In this document: positions 8,197 to 16,050 of the stretch, piece after piece | Numbering within the stretch: position 1 is the stretch's first letter | Layout: each line of letters starts with the position of its first letter | DNA from: CAZYVD01 sp964651045 | Lineage (GTDB): Bacteria; Zhuqueibacterota; QNDG01; DSAB01 | DNA: 64,000 nt | Direction of reading: 5' to 3' | Assembly: GCA_964651045.1 (NCBI GenBank) | Contig: CAZYVD010000004.1 | Span: 24,420 to 88,419 of the forward strand | Notes under the pieces: model-generated | Told to the model about the DNA's origin: nothing | The model's database searches: none | Seen by the model: only the letters and a program-made list of their open reading frames with translations | Translations under genes and position numbers: made by a program

Positions 8197-9174
8197 TCAA
8201 CTCGCCTTTAACTCTTTAATCTTATCTTTCAATACTGGAACAACCTTCATCAAGTCTCCAACGATTCCAAAATCGGCCACTCCAAATATGGGAGCATTGC
8301 TGTCTTTGTTTACAGCCACAATCGTATCCGATCCCTTCATTCCTGATACATGCTGGAACGCTCCACTAATACCCAATGCTATGTAGAGTTTTGGTTTGAT
8401 AGTCTTGCCAGAGGAGCCGACCTGCCTTTCTTTTGGGAGCCATCCAGCATCTACGACTGGACGAGAACATGCGACCACTCCGCCTATTGCCTCTGCAAGT
8501 TCCTGAACAATCTGGATATTCTCCTTCTCCTTTATACCTCTTCCTATTCCTACTACTATATCTGCCTGTGTAATATCCACCTCTCCAGCCTCTACCTCTA
8601 CATATCGTAAAAACTTTCTATAGGCTATCTCCTCTTTTATAGGAGAGTCTATTTTAACAATCTCACCCTTTCGACTGGTCTGTTCAGGAGTAAAAGATGC
8701 AGGCCTAATTGTAAATATATATCCTTCACAATCTACTGGACTGATTTCGACATTGACCTTGCCTCCATACATCTGACGATATCCCTTAATCTTGTCACCA
8801 TCAATATCTAATGCATAACAATCTGTTATCAAAGGTCGGTTTACCTCTACTGCAAGGCTCGGAGCAAGATCCACTCCAAAACATGAGTGTGCAATAAGTG
8901 TAATATATGGATTATTCTCACCTATTAAATAGGTCAGAATCTTCTGATAATGTTCAGAATTAAAGTTCTCCAGGTTCTGCTGGTCAATTGTAATTATTCT
9001 GTCGGCAAGACTTTTCAATTTATCGGCCATTGGCTCGACTTTGTAGCCAATTAGAATCGCTTCCACTACTCCATCTATTTTAGATGCCAGTGATCCAGCT
9101 CCTGAAAGAAGCTCATATGTTACATCGAGTATCTCTCCCTTCCTGTGTTCAACGAGTACAAATATCTTCTTCAT
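8197..9174 (-). CDS. etfA: Electron transfer flavoprotein alpha subunit
   Basis: EtfA binds FAD and, with EtfB, accepts electrons from acyl-CoA dehydrogenases. The C-terminal FAD domain is clear: GIGRGIKEKENI, GGVVACSRPVVDAGWLPKERQVG, the SGKTIKPKLYIALGISGAFQH segment and the acidic/glycine region before IVGDLMKVVP. Its length of 325 residues is typical and it has no extra ferredoxin domain. The ATG overlaps the etfB stop by 4 bases (ATGA), so the two are translationally coupled. It is followed after 1 base by hdrA, which suggests that this ETF passes electrons to, or shares a bifurcating complex with, HdrA. Confidence 0.96.
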   Translation of the reverse strand: MKKIFVLVEHRKGEILDVTYELLSGAGSLASKIDGVVEAILIGYKVEPMADKLKSLADRIITIDQQNLENFNSEHYQKILTYLIGENNPYITLIAHSCFGVDLAPSLAVEVNRPLITDCYALDIDGDKIKGYRQMYGGKVNVEISPVDCEGYIFTIRPASFTPEQTSRKGEIVKIDSPIKEEIAYRKFLRYVEVEAGEVDITQADIVVGIGRGIKEKENIQIVQELAEAIGGVVACSRPVVDAGWLPKERQVGSSGKTIKPKLYIALGISGAFQHVSGMKGSDTIVAVNKDSNAPIFGVADFGIVGDLMKVVPVLKDKIKELKAS

Positions 9175-9959
9175 ACCAGCCCCCTTTCTTTCAGAATTCC
9201 AGTGAGTTTCTCTGCAGCTTCCTCAGGTGGTCCCTGGATGAATTCTGCCATCTTCTCCTGTACAGGAATCATAAATTTATCGATAACTGTATTGGAACCC
9301 TTTCTTCCCACCTCATCATCCTTCAGAACCAAATCGCCCAGACCCTTTAACACAATCTCTCTTTTAGATGCTTTTGCAATTCCCATAATAGAGGCATATC
9401 TAGGTTCATTGATACCTGTTTGAATCGTCAGCAGTGCAGGCAGCTTGACCTCCACCACCTCAAGCAGTCCTCCTTCCAGTTCTCTTGAGGCCTCTACCAT
9501 ATTCTCTTTTATCTCAATCCCTGTAACCATTGCAGCATGTGGAATTCCTAATATCTCAGCAATTGAAGGGCCGACCTGTGAATATCCATCATCAGATGCT
9601 ATGCATCCAGTCAGAATAAGATCATGATCTATATCTTTAATACAAGATGCCAGAACCTTGGCAGTAGCATATGCATCTGAATCCTCAAAGGCAGGATCAT
9701 CGAGACGAATGGCAGTGTCTGCCCCTTTTGCCAGACCCATCCTGAGTGTATCTTCTGACTCCTTTGGCCCCATTGTGATGAGAGTTATCGTTCCACCGAT
9801 CTTCTCTTTTATGAGAAGAGCCTCCTCTAAAGCATAGTTATCGGCCTCATTTATATTGAATACAAGACCATCCTTGACTATATCCTTCCCGGATTGGTCT
9901 ATCTTTACTTCCGATTCTGAAGTATCCGGAACTCTTTTTATGCAAACAACAATATTCAT
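9171..9959 (-). CDS. etfB: Electron transfer flavoprotein beta subunit
   Basis: EtfB partners EtfA in moving electrons from acyl-CoA dehydrogenases. The start MNIVVCIKRVPDTSE is characteristic, as are MGPKESEDTLRMGLAKGAD, the GCIASDDGYSQVGPSIAEILG nucleotide-binding segment and the recognition-loop region VEVKLPALLTIQTGINEPRYAS. The length of 262 residues is normal. The gene lies between a T9SS cargo gene (9999) and etfA, which it overlaps by 4 bases. Whether this ETF is of the bifurcating class cannot be decided by eye; a structure-based alignment of the NADH-binding region would show it. Confidence 0.96.
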   Translation of the reverse strand: MNIVVCIKRVPDTSESEVKIDQSGKDIVKDGLVFNINEADNYALEEALLIKEKIGGTITLITMGPKESEDTLRMGLAKGADTAIRLDDPAFEDSDAYATAKVLASCIKDIDHDLILTGCIASDDGYSQVGPSIAEILGIPHAAMVTGIEIKENMVEASRELEGGLLEVVEVKLPALLTIQTGINEPRYASIMGIAKASKREIVLKGLGDLVLKDDEVGRKGSNTVIDKFMIPVQEKMAEFIQGPPEEAAEKLTGILKERGLV

Positions 9960-9998
9960 ACATCCTCCTATATTTAATCTATATCTGAATAGAAAAAC

Positions 9999-11237
9999 TT
10001 ATCTCTGTAAGACCATCTTTTTTACTTTTGTAAAACCGTTCACACTTATTTTGCAGAGATAGATCCCACTCGGAAGATCTCCTGGATTCCATACTACTCT
10101 ATGCTCTCCCTTCTCATACCTGCCCTCGATAAGTTTTTCAATCTTCTTTCCAAGGAGATCATATACAGTTATAGTCACAAAACCGGCTCTGTTTAGACTA
10201 AAATAGACCGTTGTCGATGGATTAAAAGGATTTGGATAGTTTTGAAAAATAACATATTTTTCAGGATTTGTGCTGTTCAGGCAGCACCCATCATCCACAG
10301 AAGTCTCGCCGCCGGTTGTTGTATGTGCAACAAATCCATTATCACCTGCAATCCACCCTGTGTTTTTATCAATAAAAAATATATCGTTAAAATATTGATA
10401 TATGCCTATATCCTTGACAACCCATGTTCCACCTCCGTCTGTTGTCTTAAGAACAGTTCCCCCGCTTCCCACTATCCAGCCGCAGTTCTCATCTGTAAAC
10501 ACGCATGACGTAAAATGGTGACTAAAAGGTGAAGTATGTTTTTTCCATGTAGTTCCGCCATCTGTTGTGTTGAGAATCGTGCTGTCATTTCCTACTACCC
10601 ATCCAACATTTAAATTAACAAAATATAACGAATTCAATGCAACTGACCCGAATGCTCCGCTTGTCTGCTCTACCCAGCTTTCACCACCATCGGTACTCTT
10701 TAATATCGTACTGTTATCTCCAACACACCATCCTGTATCGGCATTGATAAAAAATATATCATACAACCAACAATCCGTTCCACTCGATATGACCTGCCAG
10801 TTTGCTCCTCCATCTGTAGTCTTAAGAATCTTTCCACTTGCACACGATATCCATCCTGTATCAGAATCAAAGAATTGAACGCTGTACAAATCGCTGCTTA
10901 CGTTGCTGTTCTGAACAGACCAGTTGGTTCCTCCATCTGTAGTATGGAGAATAATTCCATAATCGCCAACTACCCATCCATTGTCCTGATCGACAAACCA
11001 TAGAGAGTAGAAATCGTTTGATACATTTGGAGTCAGCTTTGTCCAAGAATTTCCCTGGTCAGTAGTTTTGATTATAGTGCTGTCTAAACCGGCTATCCAT
11101 CCGACCGATTCATTAACAAAATAAATATCATACAAAGAATACGATACATTTGAGTTCTGCTCCACCCATCCATTCTGTCCATATGCTGCGATCGTGAGCA
11201 ACAATAATGCAGCAATAGTAAGCATCGTTTTTTTCAT
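9999..11237 (-). CDS. Secreted seven-repeat YCF48/BNR-like propeller with T9SS sorting domain
   Basis: The protein opens with a signal peptide (MKKTMLTIAALLLLTIAAYGQ). Seven repeats of about 43 residues follow, with the core pattern GWxxGxxxTIxxTTDGGxxW, as in YCF48-like and sialidase/BNR propellers. Seven repeats would close one seven-bladed propeller. The last 80 or so residues hold FQNYPNPFNPSTTVYFSL, ITVYDLLGKK, LPSGIYLCKI and a basic end, a type A T9SS sorting domain, so it is probably exported to the cell surface. The ATG at 11237 follows GAGAGGTGAAA and is preferred to the GTG at 11243. It begins 17 bases after an iron-sulfur gene and ends 39 bases before etfB, so a surface protein sits inside a metabolic operon. 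Ligand and role are unknown. Confidence 0.88.
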   Translation of the reverse strand: MKKTMLTIAALLLLTIAAYGQNGWVEQNSNVSYSLYDIYFVNESVGWIAGLDSTIIKTTDQGNSWTKLTPNVSNDFYSLWFVDQDNGWVVGDYGIILHTTDGGTNWSVQNSNVSSDLYSVQFFDSDTGWISCASGKILKTTDGGANWQVISSGTDCWLYDIFFINADTGWCVGDNSTILKSTDGGESWVEQTSGAFGSVALNSLYFVNLNVGWVVGNDSTILNTTDGGTTWKKHTSPFSHHFTSCVFTDENCGWIVGSGGTVLKTTDGGGTWVVKDIGIYQYFNDIFFIDKNTGWIAGDNGFVAHTTTGGETSVDDGCCLNSTNPEKYVIFQNYPNPFNPSTTVYFSLNRAGFVTITVYDLLGKKIEKLIEGRYEKGEHRVVWNPGDLPSGIYLCKISVNGFTKVKKMVLQR

Positions 11238-11254
11238 TTTCACCTCTCTTGATT

Positions 11255-12382
11255 TTAGATTATTTCTTCGATGATCTCCGAAATATCACAAACCCTTATT
11301 TTTTCTTCATTTCCTGTTGTCTTAACTGCATCTTCGAGTGTCAGAAGACAAAACGGACATGCAGTGGCTAATATTTCTGCACCACTACTAACGGCGTCTT
11401 TAACTCTTATCTCTGCAAGCCTTTCTTCTTGACTCTCCGATTCTATCCACATTCGTCCGCCTCCACCTTCACAGCACAGACTTCGCTCTCGAGACCGATC
11501 CATTTCAATATATTCGACTCCAGGGATAGACTGGAGGATTTTTCGAGGTTCTTCAAAAATCTTATTCTGTTTACCCAAAAAACATGGATCGTGATATGTA
11601 ATCTTACTCTTTAATTCTTTACTAAACTTTAAAATACCATCATCAATCAACATGCTGAAAAACTGTGTATAATGGAAAAGTTGATAATCGGCTTCCGGAT
11701 AGTCATTTTTAAATGTATGGAAACAGTGAGGAGAAGTAGTCACCATCTTTGAAAATCTGTATTTTGAAAAGAGCTCAATATTCTTTTCCATACTTATCTC
11801 AAACAACCCCTTCTCACCCATCTTATTCATCTCGTTCGAACAGCAGTTCTCCTCATTTCCGAGTATTGCATAGTCCAGATTCAATCTATTCATAATTTTT
11901 ATAATTGATCTTGCTACTTCCTGTACTCTTGTATCATAGGCTGCAGTACAGCATACATAATATAGGATATCCACAGACTCCCCTTCCTTCAGTATCTTGA
12001 CCTTTTCATCACCAATCCACTCTGTTCTCTTCTCCCTTGCCCTGCCCCATGGATTACCATGCAAGAATGTACTCTCAAGAGCATCTCTAACCGCAGGCCT
12101 TATGCGGCCGCTCTCAATTATATCAGACCTCAGATGAATCACAAGATCCATTGGCCGTACCTTCTTTGGACACCGCTGGATACAGGTAGCGCAGCTCGTA
12201 CATTCCCATATCTCCGTTCTCTCTGAAGGAACAAATTTTACACCTAGCAAAGCTTCATATATCAGCCTTCTCGGATTGAGGCGCGAACGCATCGAGACCG
12301 GACATCCTCCAGTACACCTTCCACACTGTATGCAATCGTATAGATTAAGTTCTCGACAAACAACATCTCCATTAATTGTCAT
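11255..12382 (-). CDS. HdrD/GlpC-like iron-sulfur oxidoreductase with CCG domains
   Basis: This 375-residue protein has two N-terminal 4Fe-4S motifs (CIQCGRCTGGCP and CTSCATCIQRCP, about residues 17-66) and two CCG-type cluster domains. The second CCG domain is classical (HDPCFLGKQ, LCCEGGGGRMW, TACPFC); the first has ENCCSNEM in place of CCG. There is no membrane segment or heme-b domain, unlike the ETF-linked DUF224 oxidoreductases of Syntrophomonas. Proteins of this type pass electrons between flavoproteins and quinones or disulfides. Its position between two acyl-CoA dehydrogenases and the etfBA-hdrA-mvhD group suggests that it is the HdrBC-like or quinone-side partner in acyl-CoA electron transfer (inference). 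Confidence 0.88.
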   Translation of the reverse strand: MTINGDVVCRELNLYDCIQCGRCTGGCPVSMRSRLNPRRLIYEALLGVKFVPSERTEIWECTSCATCIQRCPKKVRPMDLVIHLRSDIIESGRIRPAVRDALESTFLHGNPWGRAREKRTEWIGDEKVKILKEGESVDILYYVCCTAAYDTRVQEVARSIIKIMNRLNLDYAILGNEENCCSNEMNKMGEKGLFEISMEKNIELFSKYRFSKMVTTSPHCFHTFKNDYPEADYQLFHYTQFFSMLIDDGILKFSKELKSKITYHDPCFLGKQNKIFEEPRKILQSIPGVEYIEMDRSRERSLCCEGGGGRMWIESESQEERLAEIRVKDAVSSGAEILATACPFCLLTLEDAVKTTGNEEKIRVCDISEIIEEII

Positions 12383-12428
12383 AACAATCCCTTTATTAAA
12401 AATCGGCTATTTTTGTGAGCGTTATTTT

Positions 12429-13571
12429 TTACTTCAGCAGACTCCTTGCAATAACGATCTTCTGAATCTCAGAAGTGCCCTCATAGATTTCCATAACCTT
12501 TGCATCTCTATAGAAACGCTCCACAGGATAGTCTTTTGTATAGCCATATCCACCAAAAATCTGGACTGACTCACGCACGCAGTACATACATGCCTCTGCC
12601 GCCATATATTTTGCCATAGCAGCCTCTTTTGAGAAGCGCTCTGCCCCAGAGTCCTTTAATGATGCCGCTCTATAAACAAGCAGCCTTGCTGCATCGATCC
12701 TGGTAGCCATCTCGGCAAGCTTGGACTGGATCATTTCATACTCACATATGGGCCTTCCAAACGTTTTTCTCTCTTTTGAATACTGAAGCGCAGCATCCAG
12801 TGCTCCCTGAGCTATACCCACGGCCTGGGCTCCAATATCAATACGACTCGTGTCGATTGTATGCATTGCAATCTTAAATCCTTCTCCCTCTTCACCGAGC
12901 AGATTCTCTTTTGGTACTCTGCAGTTATCAAGAATCAGCTCGCAGTTTCCAGTAGCCCTTAGACCCAACAAATCCTCATGTTCACCAACACTAAAACCTT
13001 CAAATCCCTTCTCTACGATGAATGCACTTACCCCTTTATGTTTTTTTTCAACATCTGTCTTGGCAAACACTACAAAAATGGTTGCATGTTCACCATTTGT
13101 GATGAAACGCTTTGTACCATTAAGAACATAAAATTCTCCCTCCAGACGAGCAGTAGTCTCAATGCTTGCTGCATCTGAGCCGGCATTGGGCTCTGTAAGA
13201 CCAAATGCTCCAATGTTTTCCCCTTTTACTAGCATTGGGAGATATTTTTTCTTTTGCTGATCTGTACCATACTTTATAATTGGATATGCGACAAGGCTCT
13301 GATTTACGGCCATGATTACTCCAGTAGAAGCACACACCTTCGAAATCTCCTCTACTGCTATAGCAAGAGATGTGAAATCCATTCCTCCGCCTCCATACTC
13401 CTCAGGAATGATTATTCCGAGAAGTCCGAGTTCCGCCATTTTTTTAACGTTGTCTACTGGAAATTCTCGACTCTTGTCTATCTCAACGGCTCTTTCTGTT
13501 AGCTCATTTGTAGCAAACTCCCTTACCATATCCTGAATCAATTTTTGATTCGAGTCCAATCGAAAATCCAT
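12429..13571 (-). CDS. Acyl-CoA dehydrogenase, butyryl-CoA dehydrogenase-like (copy 2)
   Basis: The protein is 380 residues long and begins MDFRLDSNQKLIQDMVREFA, typical of short-chain acyl-CoA dehydrogenases. It contains GAFGLTEPNAGSDA (FAD/substrate loop), FITNGEHATIF, QIFGGYGYTKDYPVERFYRDAKV and the catalytic-Glu segment IYEGTSEIQKIVIA. The likely reaction is butyryl-CoA to crotonyl-CoA with ETF as acceptor. It lies 47 bases downstream of another acyl-CoA dehydrogenase and upstream of the CCG iron-sulfur protein. Close similarity to clostridial Bcd is apparent by eye, but the chain-length preference cannot be fixed from sequence alone. Confidence 0.95.
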   Translation of the reverse strand: MDFRLDSNQKLIQDMVREFATNELTERAVEIDKSREFPVDNVKKMAELGLLGIIIPEEYGGGGMDFTSLAIAVEEISKVCASTGVIMAVNQSLVAYPIIKYGTDQQKKKYLPMLVKGENIGAFGLTEPNAGSDAASIETTARLEGEFYVLNGTKRFITNGEHATIFVVFAKTDVEKKHKGVSAFIVEKGFEGFSVGEHEDLLGLRATGNCELILDNCRVPKENLLGEEGEGFKIAMHTIDTSRIDIGAQAVGIAQGALDAALQYSKERKTFGRPICEYEMIQSKLAEMATRIDAARLLVYRAASLKDSGAERFSKEAAMAKYMAAEACMYCVRESVQIFGGYGYTKDYPVERFYRDAKVMEIYEGTSEIQKIVIARSLLK

Positions 13572-13618
13572 ATCTCCTCCTATAACTTAATAATTATATG
13601 AGTATTAAATATTCCATC

Positions 13619-14764
13619 CTACTTTCCAAGCAAATCTCTGGCAATTACGATTCGCTGTATCTCTGATGTACCTTCTCCAATCTCATTTAGTTTAGCATCT
13701 CTGAATAACCGTTCAACAGGATACTCCCCTGTCAATCCTGCCGGGCCAATTATGTTCATTGCCATCGACGTTACACGCATCGAAACTTCTGATGCATACA
13801 GCTTTGCCATAGCTCCCTCGCGCGTCACTCTATATTTTTTATCTTTGAGTCGTGCTGCATGATAGATCAGATGTCTTGCTGCAGAGACCTCCATGACCAT
13901 ATCGGCTACTGCCTTCTGAATGGTCTGAGATTTTTTAAGACCATTATCCTGAACATATTTGACTGCAACATCCAGAGCTCCCTGAGCCTCTCCCAATGCA
14001 AGAGCACCAATACTAATTCGTCCGCCATCGAGTGTTTCCATGAATACTTTGAATCCCTCATTTTCCTTGCCGAGCAGATTCTCCTTTGGTATTCTGCAGC
14101 CTTCAAAACTAAGCTCTGCAGTGTCAGAAGCCCTTAGGCCAAGTTTGTCCTCCTTCCTGACAACACTGAATCCAGGCATGCCCTTTTCTGCAATAAAGGC
14201 GCTTATACCGTGCACTCTCTTAGAACGATCGTGTGATGCCGTAAAGATTACTGTATCTGCATAAGATCCGTTGGTAATAAACCTCTTTGTACCATTAATT
14301 ATATAATGGTCACCCTTTAGAACTGCCATTGTCTCAGTTGCCCCTGCATCAGACCCTGCATTCGCTTCGGTCAATCCAAATGAGCCAATGTGCTCACCAC
14401 TTGCCAGCGGTATTAAATATTTCTTCTTCTGTTCACTGCTTCCGTAAACATATATCGGCCACACAACGAGCGATGTATGTGCTGCAAGTGTAATTGCAGT
14501 TGAACCGCAGATCCTTGCAATCTCTTCTATTGCTATTATATAGCTGAGATTATCAAGACCAGCACCTCCATAATCTTTGGGAATCGGAATGCCCATCCAG
14601 CCACGAGCAGACATATTTTTTATTATATCAAGCGGAAATTCCTCTCGTGCCTCCATTTCAGAAGCCTTTGGTGCAATACTGCTCAGAACAAACTCTCTTA
14701 CCTCGTTTCTGAACCTCTCATGTTTATCATCCGATAATTCAGAGAGATATCGCTTCTCTTCCAT
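13619..14764 (-). CDS. Acyl-CoA dehydrogenase (copy 3)
   Basis: The third paralogue has 381 residues. It shows GSFGLTEANAGSDAGATE, FITNGSYADTVIFTA, IIGPAGLTGEYPVERLFRDAKL and IGEGTSEIQRIVIARDLLG, with the expected catalytic Glu. It differs from copies 1 and 2 in having IGPAG where they have IHGGYGY or IFGGYGY, and GEGT in place of YEGT, so it probably uses a different acyl group, possibly branched-chain. It starts 11 bases after the thiolase gene. Branched-chain substrates would fit the 2-oxoacid oxidoreductases in the same cluster, but this is inference. Confidence 0.93.
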   Translation of the reverse strand: MEEKRYLSELSDDKHERFRNEVREFVLSSIAPKASEMEAREEFPLDIIKNMSARGWMGIPIPKDYGGAGLDNLSYIIAIEEIARICGSTAITLAAHTSLVVWPIYVYGSSEQKKKYLIPLASGEHIGSFGLTEANAGSDAGATETMAVLKGDHYIINGTKRFITNGSYADTVIFTASHDRSKRVHGISAFIAEKGMPGFSVVRKEDKLGLRASDTAELSFEGCRIPKENLLGKENEGFKVFMETLDGGRISIGALALGEAQGALDVAVKYVQDNGLKKSQTIQKAVADMVMEVSAARHLIYHAARLKDKKYRVTREGAMAKLYASEVSMRVTSMAMNIIGPAGLTGEYPVERLFRDAKLNEIGEGTSEIQRIVIARDLLGK

Positions 14765-14775
14765 ATATTCTCTCC

Positions 14776-16023
14776 TTATACAGCCTTTTTAAATATACAT
14801 GCAACAACTGTCTTATCATTCCCACCCATACTTATCATGAGTCCATATGGGCGATCAGAAGGAATCTCCACCTGACAATCTCCTGCCTGTCCTGTCAACT
14901 GATGCACGAGATCTACTGCCTGCCGTACCCCTGTTCCACCCGTATAGTGACCAAACCCTATTAATCCCCCCGTAGCATTGGTAGGAAGTTCTCCATCCGG
15001 AGCTGTTCTGCCATCAAGCACAAAATCAAATCCCTTACTATATTCAGCAAATCCTGCAGCCTCAAGCTCCAATATCCCACCAATTGTAAAGCAGTCATGA
15101 ACTTCCAACACGCCTATATCCTTTGGTCCAAGACCCGTCATCCTGTATGCTTTTTCCACGGCCTTACCGACAGTTGTCATCCTTGTCTGATCGGGTGGAG
15201 ATTTAGTCAAATCTGCTACAGCTATTCCATAACCAACAAGTTCAACAGCCTTTGACTTATCTACACCTATTCTCTTCAATCCATCCTCAGAGGCAACTAT
15301 CAATCCAGAAGCTCCATCCGATACTTTCGAACAGTCATAGACATTTATGTGTTCACAGAACACTTTTGGATTCGGCTCAGTCATTCCGGCCTTAAAAAGA
15401 TCTTCTATAGTGTTGTGATATTCCTGTGCCTTAGGATTCTTCCTTGCATTAAGAATTGCCCTCTCGTACCATCGTGCCATGGCTCTCCTGACCTTATCCC
15501 TGCCAAATTTCTTATAACATTCTCCTGCCCGGTCTGAAAATTTTGATGGGAAAAAATATGCATGTCCCTTTTTCCTCTCTCCTGCGAAATGACCCGCACC
15601 AGCCAGAATGTCTGCACCATAGATCGCCTTTACCGTATTCTGCACCTCTACTCCAATACAAAGAACAACATCTGCCGTTTCTGAAAGCACTATCCTTGTA
15701 GAAGTTGTAAGAGCTAGGCCTCCAGATCCGCAGGCCCCCTCCACTCGAACCATGGGCTTATATTCGAATGAGGGATCGATGTTTACCATCAGGCTGGCAA
15801 GATTTCCCTGCTTGTTAAATCGTGCTGCCATAAAATTACTTATTACTCCCTCATCAATATTTGTTACATCATTAATTTGTTGTATAACACCCCTTCCTGC
15901 CTCGTTTATATAGTGCTCTATCCCTGGACGCGGCTTCTTGGGATGAAACTCTTTGCGACCGGAACCAAAAGATATTGTATTATATGCTGCAGTAAAATAG
16001 ACAGGTTTCCTTATTCTTTCCAT
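14776..16023 (-). CDS. Thiolase-family acyltransferase, SCP-x/lipid-transfer type
   Basis: Thiolases cleave 3-oxoacyl-CoA to acetyl-CoA plus a shortened acyl-CoA. This 415-residue protein has the nucleophilic Cys in RVEGACGSGGLALTTS (near residue 98) and the His motif in GFGHYTGGTGVRQA. The C-terminal second Cys of classical degradative thiolases is replaced: the corresponding segment reads LMISMGGNDKTVVA. This resembles the SCP-x/thiolase-like branch. It sits between 3-hydroxyacyl-CoA dehydrogenase and acyl-CoA dehydrogenase genes, so a beta-oxidation thiolysis role is likely; a beta-keto acyl-CoA of unusual structure is possible. Confidence 0.9.
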   Translation of the reverse strand: MERIRKPVYFTAAYNTISFGSGRKEFHPKKPRPGIEHYINEAGRGVIQQINDVTNIDEGVISNFMAARFNKQGNLASLMVNIDPSFEYKPMVRVEGACGSGGLALTTSTRIVLSETADVVLCIGVEVQNTVKAIYGADILAGAGHFAGERKKGHAYFFPSKFSDRAGECYKKFGRDKVRRAMARWYERAILNARKNPKAQEYHNTIEDLFKAGMTEPNPKVFCEHINVYDCSKVSDGASGLIVASEDGLKRIGVDKSKAVELVGYGIAVADLTKSPPDQTRMTTVGKAVEKAYRMTGLGPKDIGVLEVHDCFTIGGILELEAAGFAEYSKGFDFVLDGRTAPDGELPTNATGGLIGFGHYTGGTGVRQAVDLVHQLTGQAGDCQVEIPSDRPYGLMISMGGNDKTVVACIFKKAV

Positions 16024-16050
16024 CGATTCGCCTCCTATTGAAAATAAATT

